From the NCBI RefSeq assembly GCF_905220975.1, contig NZ_CAJNBK010000027.1, positions 1 to 64,000 of the forward strand: a stretch of DNA of 64,000 nucleotides, read 5' to 3'. The stretch comes from Paraburkholderia haematera. GTDB taxonomy: Bacteria > Pseudomonadota > Gammaproteobacteria > Burkholderiales > Burkholderiaceae. The notes below the pieces were generated by a model that was not told the origin of the DNA, did not search any database, and worked only from the letters and a program-made list of their open reading frames with translations. This document shows positions 49,758 through 58,121 of the stretch, one piece after another. The translations under genes were made by a program, and so were the position numbers. How positions within the stretch are numbered: position 1 is the stretch's first letter; each line of letters starts with the position of its first letter.

Positions 49758-52307
49758 ATGTCAGCCTTCAAACCACGCCTGCGAACGTTGACATTGGCGC
49801 TGGCACTCACGTTAGCGGCGGTGCAAACGAATCGCGCCGCCCCACTTGACCCCGGCTGGCCACGTGAGATTGTCCGCGACGACGCAGCGCTCACCTATTA
49901 CCAGCCCCAGATCGACGACTGGAAGGATTTCAGGGAGTTGACCGGCCGCATCGCGGTGAGTGTGACCCTGCATGGCGGCAAGCCACAGGTGGGTATCGTG
50001 ACGATGCAAGCGCATACCGATGTGGATATCGACAGCCGCAACGCACGCTTAAGCAATCCGCAAATTACGGGGACATCATTTCCCGGCGCGGACCCGGCTA
50101 CGGCCCAGAAGCTCGATCAGGTGGTCCGAAAATTTCTCAACCCTCAGGCGTCGCTGACGTTGTCGATGGATCGGCTGGTGGCCAGTATCGATAAAAAACA
50201 GGCGCCACCGACTGTCGCGATCAAAAGCGACCCGCCCGCCATCTTCGTCAGCTTTGGCTCTGGGCTGCTGCTGTTCGTCGATGGCGATCCCGTGCTGGCG
50301 CCGATCAAGGACTCGGACATCGCGTTCGTCGTCAACGCTAGCTGGCCGCTCTTCGTCGACAACGCCACCCATCAGTATTATCTGTTCATCGGCGCTTCGT
50401 GGATGATATCGACGGACATGAAAACGGGCTGGGCGGAAATCAAAACGCTCCCCGCGAAGATGTCGAAAGTGTCCGCCGATCCCACCTGGGCGGACCTGAA
50501 ACCTTTTATCCCGGCGCCGGCAAAGCCTGCCGGCAAAGCCCCTGCGGTGTTCTATAGCAGCACGCCCGCCGAGCTGATCGGCTTCGACGGCCAACCGGTC
50601 TACAGCACGATTCCCGGAACCGCGCTGGTATTCGCGAAGAACACGGACAGCGATGTATTCGTCTATACGCCGACAAAGACTTATTACTATCTGAGCGCCG
50701 GTCGCTGGTTCTCAGCGTCCGCGCCCAGCGGTCCATGGACTTACGCGACCGACAAGCTGCCCGCCGATTTCGCCAAAATTCCCCGGGATAGCCCCGCCTC
50801 GCGCGTGCTCGCTTCAGTACCGGGCACCCCCGAGGCGAACGACGCGGTACTGCTCGCACAGATTCCAACGACCGTCGAAGTGAACCCCGTCGCAGCGGCG
50901 GCGGAGATCAAAGTTGCCTACAGCGGTGAGCCGCAATTCGCACCGATTGAAGGCACGCCGCTCGCCTATGCGACCAACACGCCCGACAAGATCATCAAGG
51001 TCCAGAATCACTATTACCTCTGTTCACGCGGTGTATGGTTCGACTCGTCATCGCCCAGCGGACCGTGGGCGACCAGTACTTCTGTGCCGCAAGTGATTTA
51101 TACGATCCCGCCGGCGTCGCCCGTCTATAACGTGACTTACGTGACCCAGCAGGTGGTGCCGGGCGGCACGGTTCAGGCGAGCTATACCGCCGGATATCTC
51201 GGCATGTTCATCGCGGGCGCCGCGGTCGGTGCGATCGTCGCGCAAGGCAACGGCTATTACTATCCGCCTTATGTACGCATCGGCTATGGGCCGTATCCGG
51301 TTTACTATCCGCGTCCCGCGCCTTATGGGTATCCGGTTTATAACCCCTATACGGGTGCGAGCGGCGTACGTGGCGGTGTCTATGGTCCGGCCGGCAGTGC
51401 AAGGTGGGGCGCTTCGTACAACCCTTATACGGGCACATACGCACGCGGCGCGACGGCCTCAGGACGATACGGCAGCGCGAGCGTCGCACAGGCCTATAAC
51501 CCCTACACCGGCGCCTACGCGGCAAGCCGTCAGGGATCGAACGCCTACGGCCAATGGGGTAGCTCGGTCGTGACGAAGGGCAATCAGTGGGCTGCAACGC
51601 AACACACCGCCACCGCAAATGGCACGGTTGCGGGTTATCAGAATTCCGCAGGCGGCAAGGCCGTCGCCGGCAGCACGGCCAACGGCCGCGCGGTCGCGGG
51701 TAAGACCGCTAACGGCGATCTGTATGCAGGGCGTGACGGGAACGTCTACAAGAACACCGGCGGCAGCTGGCAGAAGTACGACAACGGCTCCTGGTCCACG
51801 GTGAACAAGCCGGCGTCTCAATCGGTGTCACAGTCGGCTGCGCAAAAACCAGCAGGCACACAAACACGGCAAACGGCAGGCACGGCGAACGCGGCCGCCG
51901 TTCAGCAGAACGTCCAGAGCGCCCAGCCGAATCGCGCCACCAACGCGGCAACCGTGGCGAAAAATACCCCGAACTATCAGCAGCCGCGCGCCGCTGCGGG
52001 CCAGCCCAATAACGTGCGGACGCCGCAGCAATCCACCCAGGCCAACCAGCAAGTACGTCCTCCGGCGACGCCCACCGCTCAACCTCAAAGATCCGCCGGT
52101 GGAATCAACCGGGCCAGCGCGCAACCCTCCTCCGCCGATCTTAATCAGGAAATGCAGAACCGGCAGCGAGGCGCCGCACAAACCCAACGCTACGCCCAAT
52201 CCGCAGGCGCCGGTCGCGCCGCAGGCGGCGGCATGGGTGCTCGGGGCGGCGGCGGTGGAGGCGGTGGAGGCGGTGGAGGCGGTGGAGGCGGAGCTTTCCG
52301 CCGCTAG
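49758..52307 (+). CDS. Large secreted repeat protein with YNPYTG motifs
   Basis: An exported protein of 849 residues. The signal peptide (RTLTLALALTLAAVQTNRAA) precedes a beta-rich region (30-430) with two GRWF/GVWF..SGPW modules typical of proteins sometimes labelled carbohydrate-binding V/XII. A hydrophobic Gly/Ala segment (about 482-500) and a Tyr/Pro-rich stretch with three YNPYTG copies follow, then an Ala/Gln/Asn-rich tail and a run of about 16 Gly before AFRR. GAGGAG lies 6 nt before the ATG at 49758. It is likely an envelope or surface protein; its function is unknown. Confidence 0.72.
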   Translation: MSAFKPRLRTLTLALALTLAAVQTNRAAPLDPGWPREIVRDDAALTYYQPQIDDWKDFRELTGRIAVSVTLHGGKPQVGIVTMQAHTDVDIDSRNARLSNPQITGTSFPGADPATAQKLDQVVRKFLNPQASLTLSMDRLVASIDKKQAPPTVAIKSDPPAIFVSFGSGLLLFVDGDPVLAPIKDSDIAFVVNASWPLFVDNATHQYYLFIGASWMISTDMKTGWAEIKTLPAKMSKVSADPTWADLKPFIPAPAKPAGKAPAVFYSSTPAELIGFDGQPVYSTIPGTALVFAKNTDSDVFVYTPTKTYYYLSAGRWFSASAPSGPWTYATDKLPADFAKIPRDSPASRVLASVPGTPEANDAVLLAQIPTTVEVNPVAAAAEIKVAYSGEPQFAPIEGTPLAYATNTPDKIIKVQNHYYLCSRGVWFDSSSPSGPWATSTSVPQVIYTIPPASPVYNVTYVTQQVVPGGTVQASYTAGYLGMFIAGAAVGAIVAQGNGYYYPPYVRIGYGPYPVYYPRPAPYGYPVYNPYTGASGVRGGVYGPAGSARWGASYNPYTGTYARGATASGRYGSASVAQAYNPYTGAYAASRQGSNAYGQWGSSVVTKGNQWAATQHTATANGTVAGYQNSAGGKAVAGSTANGRAVAGKTANGDLYAGRDGNVYKNTGGSWQKYDNGSWSTVNKPASQSVSQSAAQKPAGTQTRQTAGTANAAAVQQNVQSAQPNRATNAATVAKNTPNYQQPRAAAGQPNNVRTPQQSTQANQQVRPPATPTAQPQRSAGGINRASAQPSSADLNQEMQNRQRGAAQTQRYAQSAGAGRAAGGGMGARGGGGGGGGGGGGGGGGAFRR
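52245..52292 (+). repeat. Glycine-coding 9-bp tandem repeat
   Basis: Tandem GGTGGAGGC units code for the polyglycine run at the end of the large secreted protein. Such repeats vary in length by slippage. Confidence 0.75.
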
Positions 52308-52377
52308 CGGCGTCGCCCGCTATCAGCACGCACGGCCTGCGACCAACCAGGAGTAGCGATGAGATTGCGGCGGCGGC

Positions 52378-52794
52378 ATGATCGCACCGGGGCCTTGCGC
52401 ATCGCGCAGCATGGCCGTTCTTGGCGCGGTTGTTGGCATCCAGGTGTTCGGCATCGGCCGCGCGACCTTCGACCGGATCCTCGGAGCGGTCGCACTCTGC
52501 ATATTGATCGGTGTCGTGCGGGCCGAGGCCTGCCAACTCGTCAACAGCCACATACCCGCCGCTTATGCGGGCATTGCGTACGGGAGCGCTCAAAGCGATC
52601 GCGCGACCTGGCTCTACTTCAGCTTTGTGACACTTACGACGGTGGGCTATGACGACGTCACACCGGTCGCTCATATTGCTCGATCTCTCGCGATTCTCGA
52701 GGCGCTGATCGGACAGCTTTATCCAGCCATTGTGCTCGCGCGCCTGGTGTCGCTGCACGTCGCCGCCGACGACGCCGGAACGTCCTCGTCGTAG
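52378..52794 (+). CDS. K+-channel-like protein, N-terminus probably degraded
   Basis: Up to 138 residues. A membrane helix (FDRILGAVALCILIGVVRAEA) leads to the pore loop SFVTLTTVGYDDVTPV, then a last helix (ARSLAILEALIGQLYPAIVLARLVSL), as in two-helix ion channels of the Ion_trans_2 family. The selectivity filter reads TVGYDD instead of TVGYGD. The best ribosome site (AGGAG before ATG 52359) opens a different frame, and the extra N-terminal helices usual for this family are missing, so a frameshifted or shortened gene is likely. Confidence 0.5.
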   Translation: MIAPGPCASRSMAVLGAVVGIQVFGIGRATFDRILGAVALCILIGVVRAEACQLVNSHIPAAYAGIAYGSAQSDRATWLYFSFVTLTTVGYDDVTPVAHIARSLAILEALIGQLYPAIVLARLVSLHVAADDAGTSSS

Positions 52795-52839
52795 GTCATC
52801 GACGTGACACTGTGACATACAGGGACACCATGAAACGGT

Positions 52840-52857
52840 ATTGGACCAAGGTCCAAT
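52840..52857. promoter_or_regulatory. Regional palindrome copy 6
   Basis: ATTGGACCAAGGTCCAAT, 8-bp perfect arms around AA, in the gap between the channel gene and the YSC84 lipoprotein gene, 155 bases before the latter's ATG. Confidence 0.8.
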
Positions 52858-53011
52858 TGTCTTTACGTGCCCGCAACGCCACTATTTATTCCAGTCGAAG
52901 CGTCCTGCAACCGGCATGGTCCGCACGATCACAGTCCTTTCAAGCCGCGAACAATCCGACGCGCAAATCGCGTTCGCACCGTGACGTCATTTCCCTGAAT
53001 GGAGCACGAAC

Positions 53012-53572
53012 ATGTTCAAGTACCTTCGGCTGATCCTCGCCGTCCCACTCCTGCTGCTCGCGGTTTCCTGTTCGACTCAACAGACAGGGACGCCGGGCAG
53101 AGATCCGGAACTCGAAGCAAAGGCCCGCACGGCGCTACAGCAACTGATCGATAGTGCGCCACGGACGCAAGAACTTCAGAAAAAGGCAAAGGCCGTTCTC
53201 GTGTTCCCCGATGTCGTGAAAGCGGGACTGATTGTCGGCGCGCAAGGGGGCAAGGGCGTGATGTTCGCCCCGGACGGCTCGGTGATGGGCTACTACACGG
53301 CACGCGCAGTCTCCTACGGACTGCAGGCCGGCGGACAAACCTTCTCTGAAGCCATGTTCCTGATGAGCGACGAAGCCATCAGCTACCTCAACACGAGCGA
53401 CGGTTGGTCGGTCGGCGTCGGCCCGAGCGTGGTGGTCGTGGACGCGGGAATGGGCAAATCGATGACCTCCACCACCCTGAAATCAGACGTCTATGCGTTC
53501 ATCTACGGCCAGCAAGGGTTGATGGCAGGTCTTGGCGTGCAAGGGCAAAAGATCACCAAATACACGCCGTGA
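53012..53572 (+). CDS. YSC84/SYLF-domain lipoprotein
   Basis: A 186-residue lipoprotein with lipobox LLLAVSC (Cys 20). The SYLF/YSC84 core runs from about residue 45: KAKAVLVFPDVVKAGLIVGAQGGKGVM, GQTFSEAMFLMSDEAISYL, VGVGPSVVVVDAG and DVYAFIYGQQGLMAGLGVQGQKITKY. SYLF domains bind phosphoinositides or membrane lipids in eukaryotes; in bacteria they are common secreted stress proteins. GGAG precedes the ATG. It ends the chain of palindrome-linked genes. Confidence 0.87.
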   Translation: MFKYLRLILAVPLLLLAVSCSTQQTGTPGRDPELEAKARTALQQLIDSAPRTQELQKKAKAVLVFPDVVKAGLIVGAQGGKGVMFAPDGSVMGYYTARAVSYGLQAGGQTFSEAMFLMSDEAISYLNTSDGWSVGVGPSVVVVDAGMGKSMTSTTLKSDVYAFIYGQQGLMAGLGVQGQKITKYTP

Positions 53573-53687
53573 TCCAGCGTGCGGCTCCCCTCGCGCAAGG
53601 TGAATGTTGCGCGTGAGGAGCCTTGTTCCGTATTGCGCTGCACAACGATGGGCCTCAACGTCAATGTAAAGAAGCGAGGACATCACC

Positions 53688-53978
53688 ATGGCCTCGCGTC
53701 CTGAATGGTTGGCGATTGGTCCGGTACTTTTGCTCAGCACCGCGGCCAATGCCCAATACCCGATTCTCGACATGGTCGCCGGTAAAGTCGCTCAGAAGTA
53801 CCAGGGATCGACCTCTGAGAAGTGATGGCAGGAACGCGCGCGGAAACATGGCCAGCCCAAGTCCGTGCGGGAACAGCAAGCCGTACAGATGCTGCATAAC
53901 GATCCACAGATGCGTGCCGCGTTCATCGATAAAGTCGCCGCGCCGTCGATATTCTCAAGCTGGCGTGTGCCCATCTAG
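53688..53978 (+). pseudogene. Small secreted protein gene with in-frame stop
   Basis: The ATG at 53688 (AGGA upstream) opens a signal-peptide-like protein ending AANAQYPILDMVAGKVAQKY. A TGA at 53823-53825 interrupts it after 45 codons. The frame continues for 50 codons (WQERARKHGQPKSVREQQAV; LHNDPQMRAAFIDKVAAP) to a TAG at 53976. The two halves read as one Burkholderia-type small secreted protein with a stop in place of a sense codon. The C-terminus also looks altered shortly before the insertion sequence. Confidence 0.6.
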
Positions 53979-54039
53979 CTGCCGCCCGCTCGATGTCTTT
54001 CACCGCCGTCGTCTCGTATGAAAGCCCCAGCCGTCTCGG

Positions 54040-54860
54040 GGTTCTGTCGCAGTAAGCCGATCTGCTATGGTGGTCGGTCGCGAGACAAGCGATGTAACGA
54101 ATGATCAAAACCCAAAACGCCACTGTGAGCCAGGCGCTAAAACGGCTGCATTACCCGCTGGATATAATGGTGACATGCGTACGTTGGTACGTTGCCTATC
54201 CGTTGAGTCTGCGTCATCTGGAAGAAATGATGTCTGAGCGAGCAGTGTCGGTCGATCATTCGACGGTGCACCGGTGGGCTATCAAGTTGCTGCCTGCGCT
54301 CGGCAAGGCATTCGGACCGTGCAAGAAAAAGGTCGGTCGAAGTTGGAGAATGGATGAGACCTACATCAAGGTCAAGGGCGAATGTAGGTACTTATATCGG
54401 GCCGTCGATAAGGCCGGCGACACAGTTGATTTCCTGTTCTGCGCCAAGCGAGACAAGGCAGCGGCCCGGCGCTATTTCGAAAAGGCGATCGCTGGAAACG
54501 GCGTACCGGAGACGGTGACGATCGACAAGAGTGGGGCGAATCTCGCAGCGCTGGATGCGATCAATGCTGATCGCGAAGTGCCGATCAAAATCCGACAATC
54601 GAAGTATCTGAACAACGTGGTGGAGCAGGACCATCGAGCGATCAAACGCATCGTACGACCAATGCTAGGATTCAAGAGTTTTCGTTGTGCCCGCATCATT
54701 TTAGGCGGCATCGAACTCATGCACATGATAGCGAAAGGGCAGATGAAGAGTGACGATGGACGGCATCGTTCAGTCGCCGAGCAGTTCTACGATCTTGCAA
54801 AATAAGCATTCCTATTCGTTTCGCCCTGCCTCTTTCTAATTTCCTTACTGCGACAGAACC
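54040..54860 (+). mobile_element. IS6-family insertion sequence
   Basis: An 821-bp element bounded by 17-bp perfect terminal inverted repeats, GGTTCTGTCGCAGTAAG at 54040-54056 and its complement at 54844-54860, with one DDE transposase gene. Size, ends and transposase fit the IS6/IS26 family. The flanking 8-mers (CGTCTCGG left, GCAGCGGA right) do not match, so no target duplication is visible; a deletion or recombination after insertion is likely. The right end cuts an older transposase gene. Confidence 0.9.
54101..54805 (+). CDS. IS6-family DDE transposase
   Basis: A 234-residue transposase: an N-terminal helix-turn-helix region (YPLSLRHLEEMMSERAVSVDHSTVHRW), then the DDE catalytic core with Asp85 in WRMDETYIKVKG, Asp142 in VTIDKSGA and Glu175 in NNVVEQDHRAIKR. 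The spacing and motifs are those of IS6. It appears intact and is inside the 17-bp inverted repeats. Confidence 0.92.
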   Translation: MIKTQNATVSQALKRLHYPLDIMVTCVRWYVAYPLSLRHLEEMMSERAVSVDHSTVHRWAIKLLPALGKAFGPCKKKVGRSWRMDETYIKVKGECRYLYRAVDKAGDTVDFLFCAKRDKAAARRYFEKAIAGNGVPETVTIDKSGANLAALDAINADREVPIKIRQSKYLNNVVEQDHRAIKRIVRPMLGFKSFRCARIILGGIELMHMIAKGQMKSDDGRHRSVAEQFYDLAK

Positions 54861-55887
54861 GCAGCGGATCCTGTGGCTCGCGTGCGGCGAGCTCGTGGAC
54901 GACGAAGTCGAACAGCGCCTGCCGCGTGGCGAGGGCCGGCCCGGCCAGCGCCAGGATGTCATGGCTGAGCCCCCGGCGAGCGTGCGGATGTCGCGGGCCA
55001 GTTGCTGCGTTTGGGCTTCGGCCTGACGGGCGCGCCTGAGCCCGGCGGCGCAGCTGCCGTCGCGCTTGCGTGAGTGCGCCTTGCCGACTCCGACTCCGAC
55101 TCCGACTCCGACTCCGGCTCCGGCTCCGGCTCCGGCTTCCAGCTTCCAGCTTCTCGCGCCGTGTGCGGGCACCCCGGGCGAGGTTGCCCAGCGTGTTGGC
55201 AAGGGTCTCGCACTGGTGCAGGATGTGAAACACATCGCCATGGCAGGGCGTGTCGCCCCAGGCGGTTTTCTGTCCGGCGCGCAGGCCCTGGCTGGCATCG
55301 GCAATCGTGTACTCGGGAGCGAGCCCCTGCCGGGCAGCGTCGAGCAGGGGCACGCCCCAGCTGTCTCCGTCGCGATGCTGCTCGGTCGCCAGCAGGTAAC
55401 AGTAGGTCGACTGCGCATCGACGCCGGCGAGCACCGGCCGCGCGCCCTGGAAGATCTCGTCGTGCAGGCCCACACGAATCCCCGAGAGGTCCTGCTCGCG
55501 GTTGATCGCACCGCCCTGCTGCGTGGCCCGGTGCAGCACCTCGTGTACGAGGCCCACGCTGACTGACACGCCCAGCAGGTCGCGCATGAACTCCACCACG
55601 CCGCGATACGAACTGCGGCAGATCAGCGGCAGCCCGAGCATCACCTGGCGCAGCCAGGTCCGGGTGACCGGCAACTGGAACAGCACTTCGTCATCGGCTA
55701 CGGCTGAACCGAACGCATCATTGAGCGCGTCACTCGCCTTGTCCTTTTGCGCGTAGACAAACTTGCGGCTCACGCCGTGCCGGGCCGCCAGATCAGTGAC
55801 CGTTTCTGATCCCGCCAAGACCCGAACGGCCAGCTTCTTGCGCTCACTCCCAGGCAGCTTCGCTGCCGCGCCAGCTGATCGACTCAT
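54861..55887 (-). pseudogene. Transposase-like gene truncated by the IS6 element
   Basis: About 342 codons of a DDE-transposase-like protein: N-terminal helix-turn-helix (SETVTDLAARHGVSRKFVYAQ), then YCYLLATEQHRDGDSWGVPLL and YTIADASQGLRAGQ..CHGDVFHIL. Its 3' end is cut by the IS6 inverted repeat at 54860, after which the frame reads into IS sequence. An Arg-Ser dipeptide run, from a 6-bp repeat at 55085-55138, interrupts the coiled middle part and is probably a late expansion. I cannot name the IS family securely. Confidence 0.7.
55085..55138 (-). repeat. Nine-copy hexanucleotide repeat
   Basis: CGACTC repeats (five copies, then four CGGCTC-type copies) code for the Ser-Arg run in the truncated transposase. 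It is a simple-sequence repeat likely to change length. Confidence 0.9.
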
Positions 55888-56240
55888 GCACGCACCACGA
55901 CCGAAAAAATGGGCTGCCATTATCGACCATCGCGACTTCATCCGGCGCCGCGCGTGTAACCCTCAACTGAACCACGCCGAGATTTGTCGTGCCCTTGTTC
56001 CACCCTCAATCCCACCTCCAAACGGTCAGAAATGCGGAACACCGGCCGTCTCGCGGGCGCCTGAACGGCGCGGCCATGATGCTGGGTCGATCCACCCCAG
56101 AGCGCAACACAAGGTGCGAGGCCGTCAGGCTGCGACGGATTGTCACCCATTGCTTACCCAGCAATGCCCGAATCTGCTGCTGTTTTTGATTCCCGAACGG
56201 CTCCATGATCAACGCAACCCAGATCAACCGGAGCCGCACC
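55888..56240. other. Intergenic region between transposase remnant and DUF2970 gene
   Basis: About 350 bases. It should contain the left border of the older mobile element and the promoter of the DUF2970-cysI-DUF934 cluster. I see no clear terminal inverted repeat and no extra gene. Confidence 0.4.
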
Positions 56241-56444
56241 ATGGAATTCCTTCGCCTCACCCGCATCGTTCTTTCAAGCTTCTTCGGTGTGCGCAAGCGC
56301 GCATCGCATGAAGCCGACTTCGCCAATATCAACATTGTTCTGCTGCCGTTTGTGGCCGTCTTCCTGGCGGCCTGCATTGGCGCGATCATCTTCGGCGTGG
56401 TGCACCTCGTCGCGCATTCGACCAGCACGATGCAAGGGCTCTGA
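56241..56444 (+). CDS. DUF2970 small membrane protein
   Basis: A 67-residue protein: a basic amphipathic start (MEFLRLTRIVLSSFFGVRKRASHEADFANI) and one membrane helix (IVLLPFVAVFLAACIGAIIFGVVHLVAH). This is the DUF2970 pattern, commonly found beside cysI in Burkholderiales. CCGGAG stands before the ATG. The cysI start follows after 15 nt, so the two are co-transcribed. Confidence 0.82.
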   Translation: MEFLRLTRIVLSSFFGVRKRASHEADFANINIVLLPFVAVFLAACIGAIIFGVVHLVAHSTSTMQGL

Positions 56445-56459
56445 ACGCGGGAGCGCACT

Positions 56460-58121
56460 GTGTACGAATACGACAGCATTGATCGGACGCTCGTTCTTGA
56501 GCGCGTCGAGCAGTTCCGCGATCAGGTCGCACGCCGGATGTCCGGGGAGCTGAGCGAAGAAGAATTCTTGCCACTGCGTCTGCAGAACGGCCTCTACATG
56601 CAGAAGCACGCGTACATGCTGCGCGTCGCCATTCCCTATGGCACGCTGTCGGCCAATCAGCTCCGCAAGCTCGCCCATATCGCACGCACGTATGACAGGG
56701 GGTACGGCCACTTCACGACCCGGCAGAACATCCAGTTCAACTGGATCAAGCTCGAGGAGACGCCGGCGATCCTCGAAGAGCTGGCGACCGTTGACATGCA
56801 CGCGATCCAGACGTCCGGCAATTGCGTGCGCAACATTACCACCGAGCAGTTCGCCGGTGTCGCGGCCGACGAGATTCTCGACCCCCGGCCGCTCGCCGAA
56901 ATCCTGCGACAGTGGTCAACGCTGAATCCCGAATTCGCCTACCTGCCGCGCAAGTTCAAGATTGCGATTTCGTCATCCGAGAAGGACCGCGCCGCCGTTC
57001 GCATGCACGATATCGGCATCTATGTGTACCGTGATGCCGATGATCAATTGATGCTGCGCGTTTTCGCAGGCGGTGGACTCGGGCGCACGCCAATCCTCAA
57101 TTCGATGCTGCGCGAAGACCTGCCGTGGCAGCACATGCTTACCTACGTCGAGTCAGTCCTGCGCGTGTACAACCGCTACGGCCGCCGCGACAACAAGTAC
57201 AAGGCCCGCATCAAGATTCTCGTACGCGAACTCGGTATCGAACGCTTCGCAAGCGAGGTCGAAGAAGAATGGGCGCATGTCAAGGACGGCCCCGCCACGC
57301 TGACGGTCGCGGAATACGAGCGCGTCACCACCCATTTCCGCGCGCCGGCATACGATCCGGCGGCAGGAAGGGACGACCTGCTTCTAGACCATCTGTTGTC
57401 TACCGAGCCGGAGTTTGCACGATGGGCGCGCCGCAACGTTCATCCACACAAGGCCCCCGGCTATGCGTCCGTCGTCATCTCAACAAAGCCGGGTCTTGCC
57501 ATGCCGCCAGGTGACGTCACGGCTGACCAGATGGACGTTATCGCGAACTGCTCGGAATGGTTCGGCCACCAGGAGATCCGCGTCGCGCATGAACAGAATC
57601 TCATCCTGCCTGATGTGGAGATGTCGGATCTGTACCAGCTATGGCTCGCGCTCGATACGGTCGGGCTCGCAACACCGAACATCGGCCTGATCACCGACAT
57701 CGTTTCATGTCCCGGCGGCGACTACTGCTCGCTCGCGAATGCGAAGTCCATTCCGATCGCGCAAGCGATCCAGCAGCGTTTTGACGACTTCGATTTCGTG
57801 CATGATCTCGGCGAGATCTCGCTGAATATTTCAGGCTGTATTAACGCCTGCGGTCACCACCACATGGGCAATATCGGCGTCCTCGGCGTCGACAAGCAGG
57901 GCGAGGAGTGGTATCAGGTGACGCTCGGCGGGGCACAGGGTAAGGATGCCGCAATCGGAACCGTGATCGGGCCGTCCTTCAAAGCCGACCAGATGCCAGA
58001 CGTCGTGGAGCGCATCGTCGACGTCTTCCAGCGCGCGCGCCACGCTGACGAATCGTTCAGTGAAGTCATCGCGCGCCTCGGCATTACACCGTTCAAGGAG
58101 CGCGTTTATGCAGACCACTGA
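56460..58121 (+). CDS. cysI: Sulfite reductase hemoprotein (CysI-like)
   Basis: A 553-residue sirohaem/4Fe-4S reductase: two ferredoxin-like half domains (YMLRVAIPYGTLSANQLRKLA; RGYGHFTTRQNIQFNWIKLEE) and the cluster cysteines CPGGDYC and SGCINACGHHH. It reduces sulfite to sulfide in cysteine synthesis; a nitrite reductase of the same family is the alternative, but the DUF934 partner favours sulfite. The start is GTG with GGGAG 7 nt upstream. It overlaps the DUF934 gene by 14 nt. Confidence 0.85.
   Translation: MYEYDSIDRTLVLERVEQFRDQVARRMSGELSEEEFLPLRLQNGLYMQKHAYMLRVAIPYGTLSANQLRKLAHIARTYDRGYGHFTTRQNIQFNWIKLEETPAILEELATVDMHAIQTSGNCVRNITTEQFAGVAADEILDPRPLAEILRQWSTLNPEFAYLPRKFKIAISSSEKDRAAVRMHDIGIYVYRDADDQLMLRVFAGGGLGRTPILNSMLREDLPWQHMLTYVESVLRVYNRYGRRDNKYKARIKILVRELGIERFASEVEEEWAHVKDGPATLTVAEYERVTTHFRAPAYDPAAGRDDLLLDHLLSTEPEFARWARRNVHPHKAPGYASVVISTKPGLAMPPGDVTADQMDVIANCSEWFGHQEIRVAHEQNLILPDVEMSDLYQLWLALDTVGLATPNIGLITDIVSCPGGDYCSLANAKSIPIAQAIQQRFDDFDFVHDLGEISLNISGCINACGHHHMGNIGVLGVDKQGEEWYQVTLGGAQGKDAAIGTVIGPSFKADQMPDVVERIVDVFQRARHADESFSEVIARLGITPFKERVYADH

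Noticed and set aside
52359..52652. 97-codon frame with the best ribosome site near the channel gene
   Set aside because: Its translation is Arg/Cys/His-rich with no features, while the overlapping frame encodes a channel pore; treated as evidence of a frameshift rather than a gene.
55085..55138. Possible CRISPR or repeat array
   Set aside because: Units are contiguous 6-bp copies without spacers; it is a simple-sequence expansion in a transposase frame.
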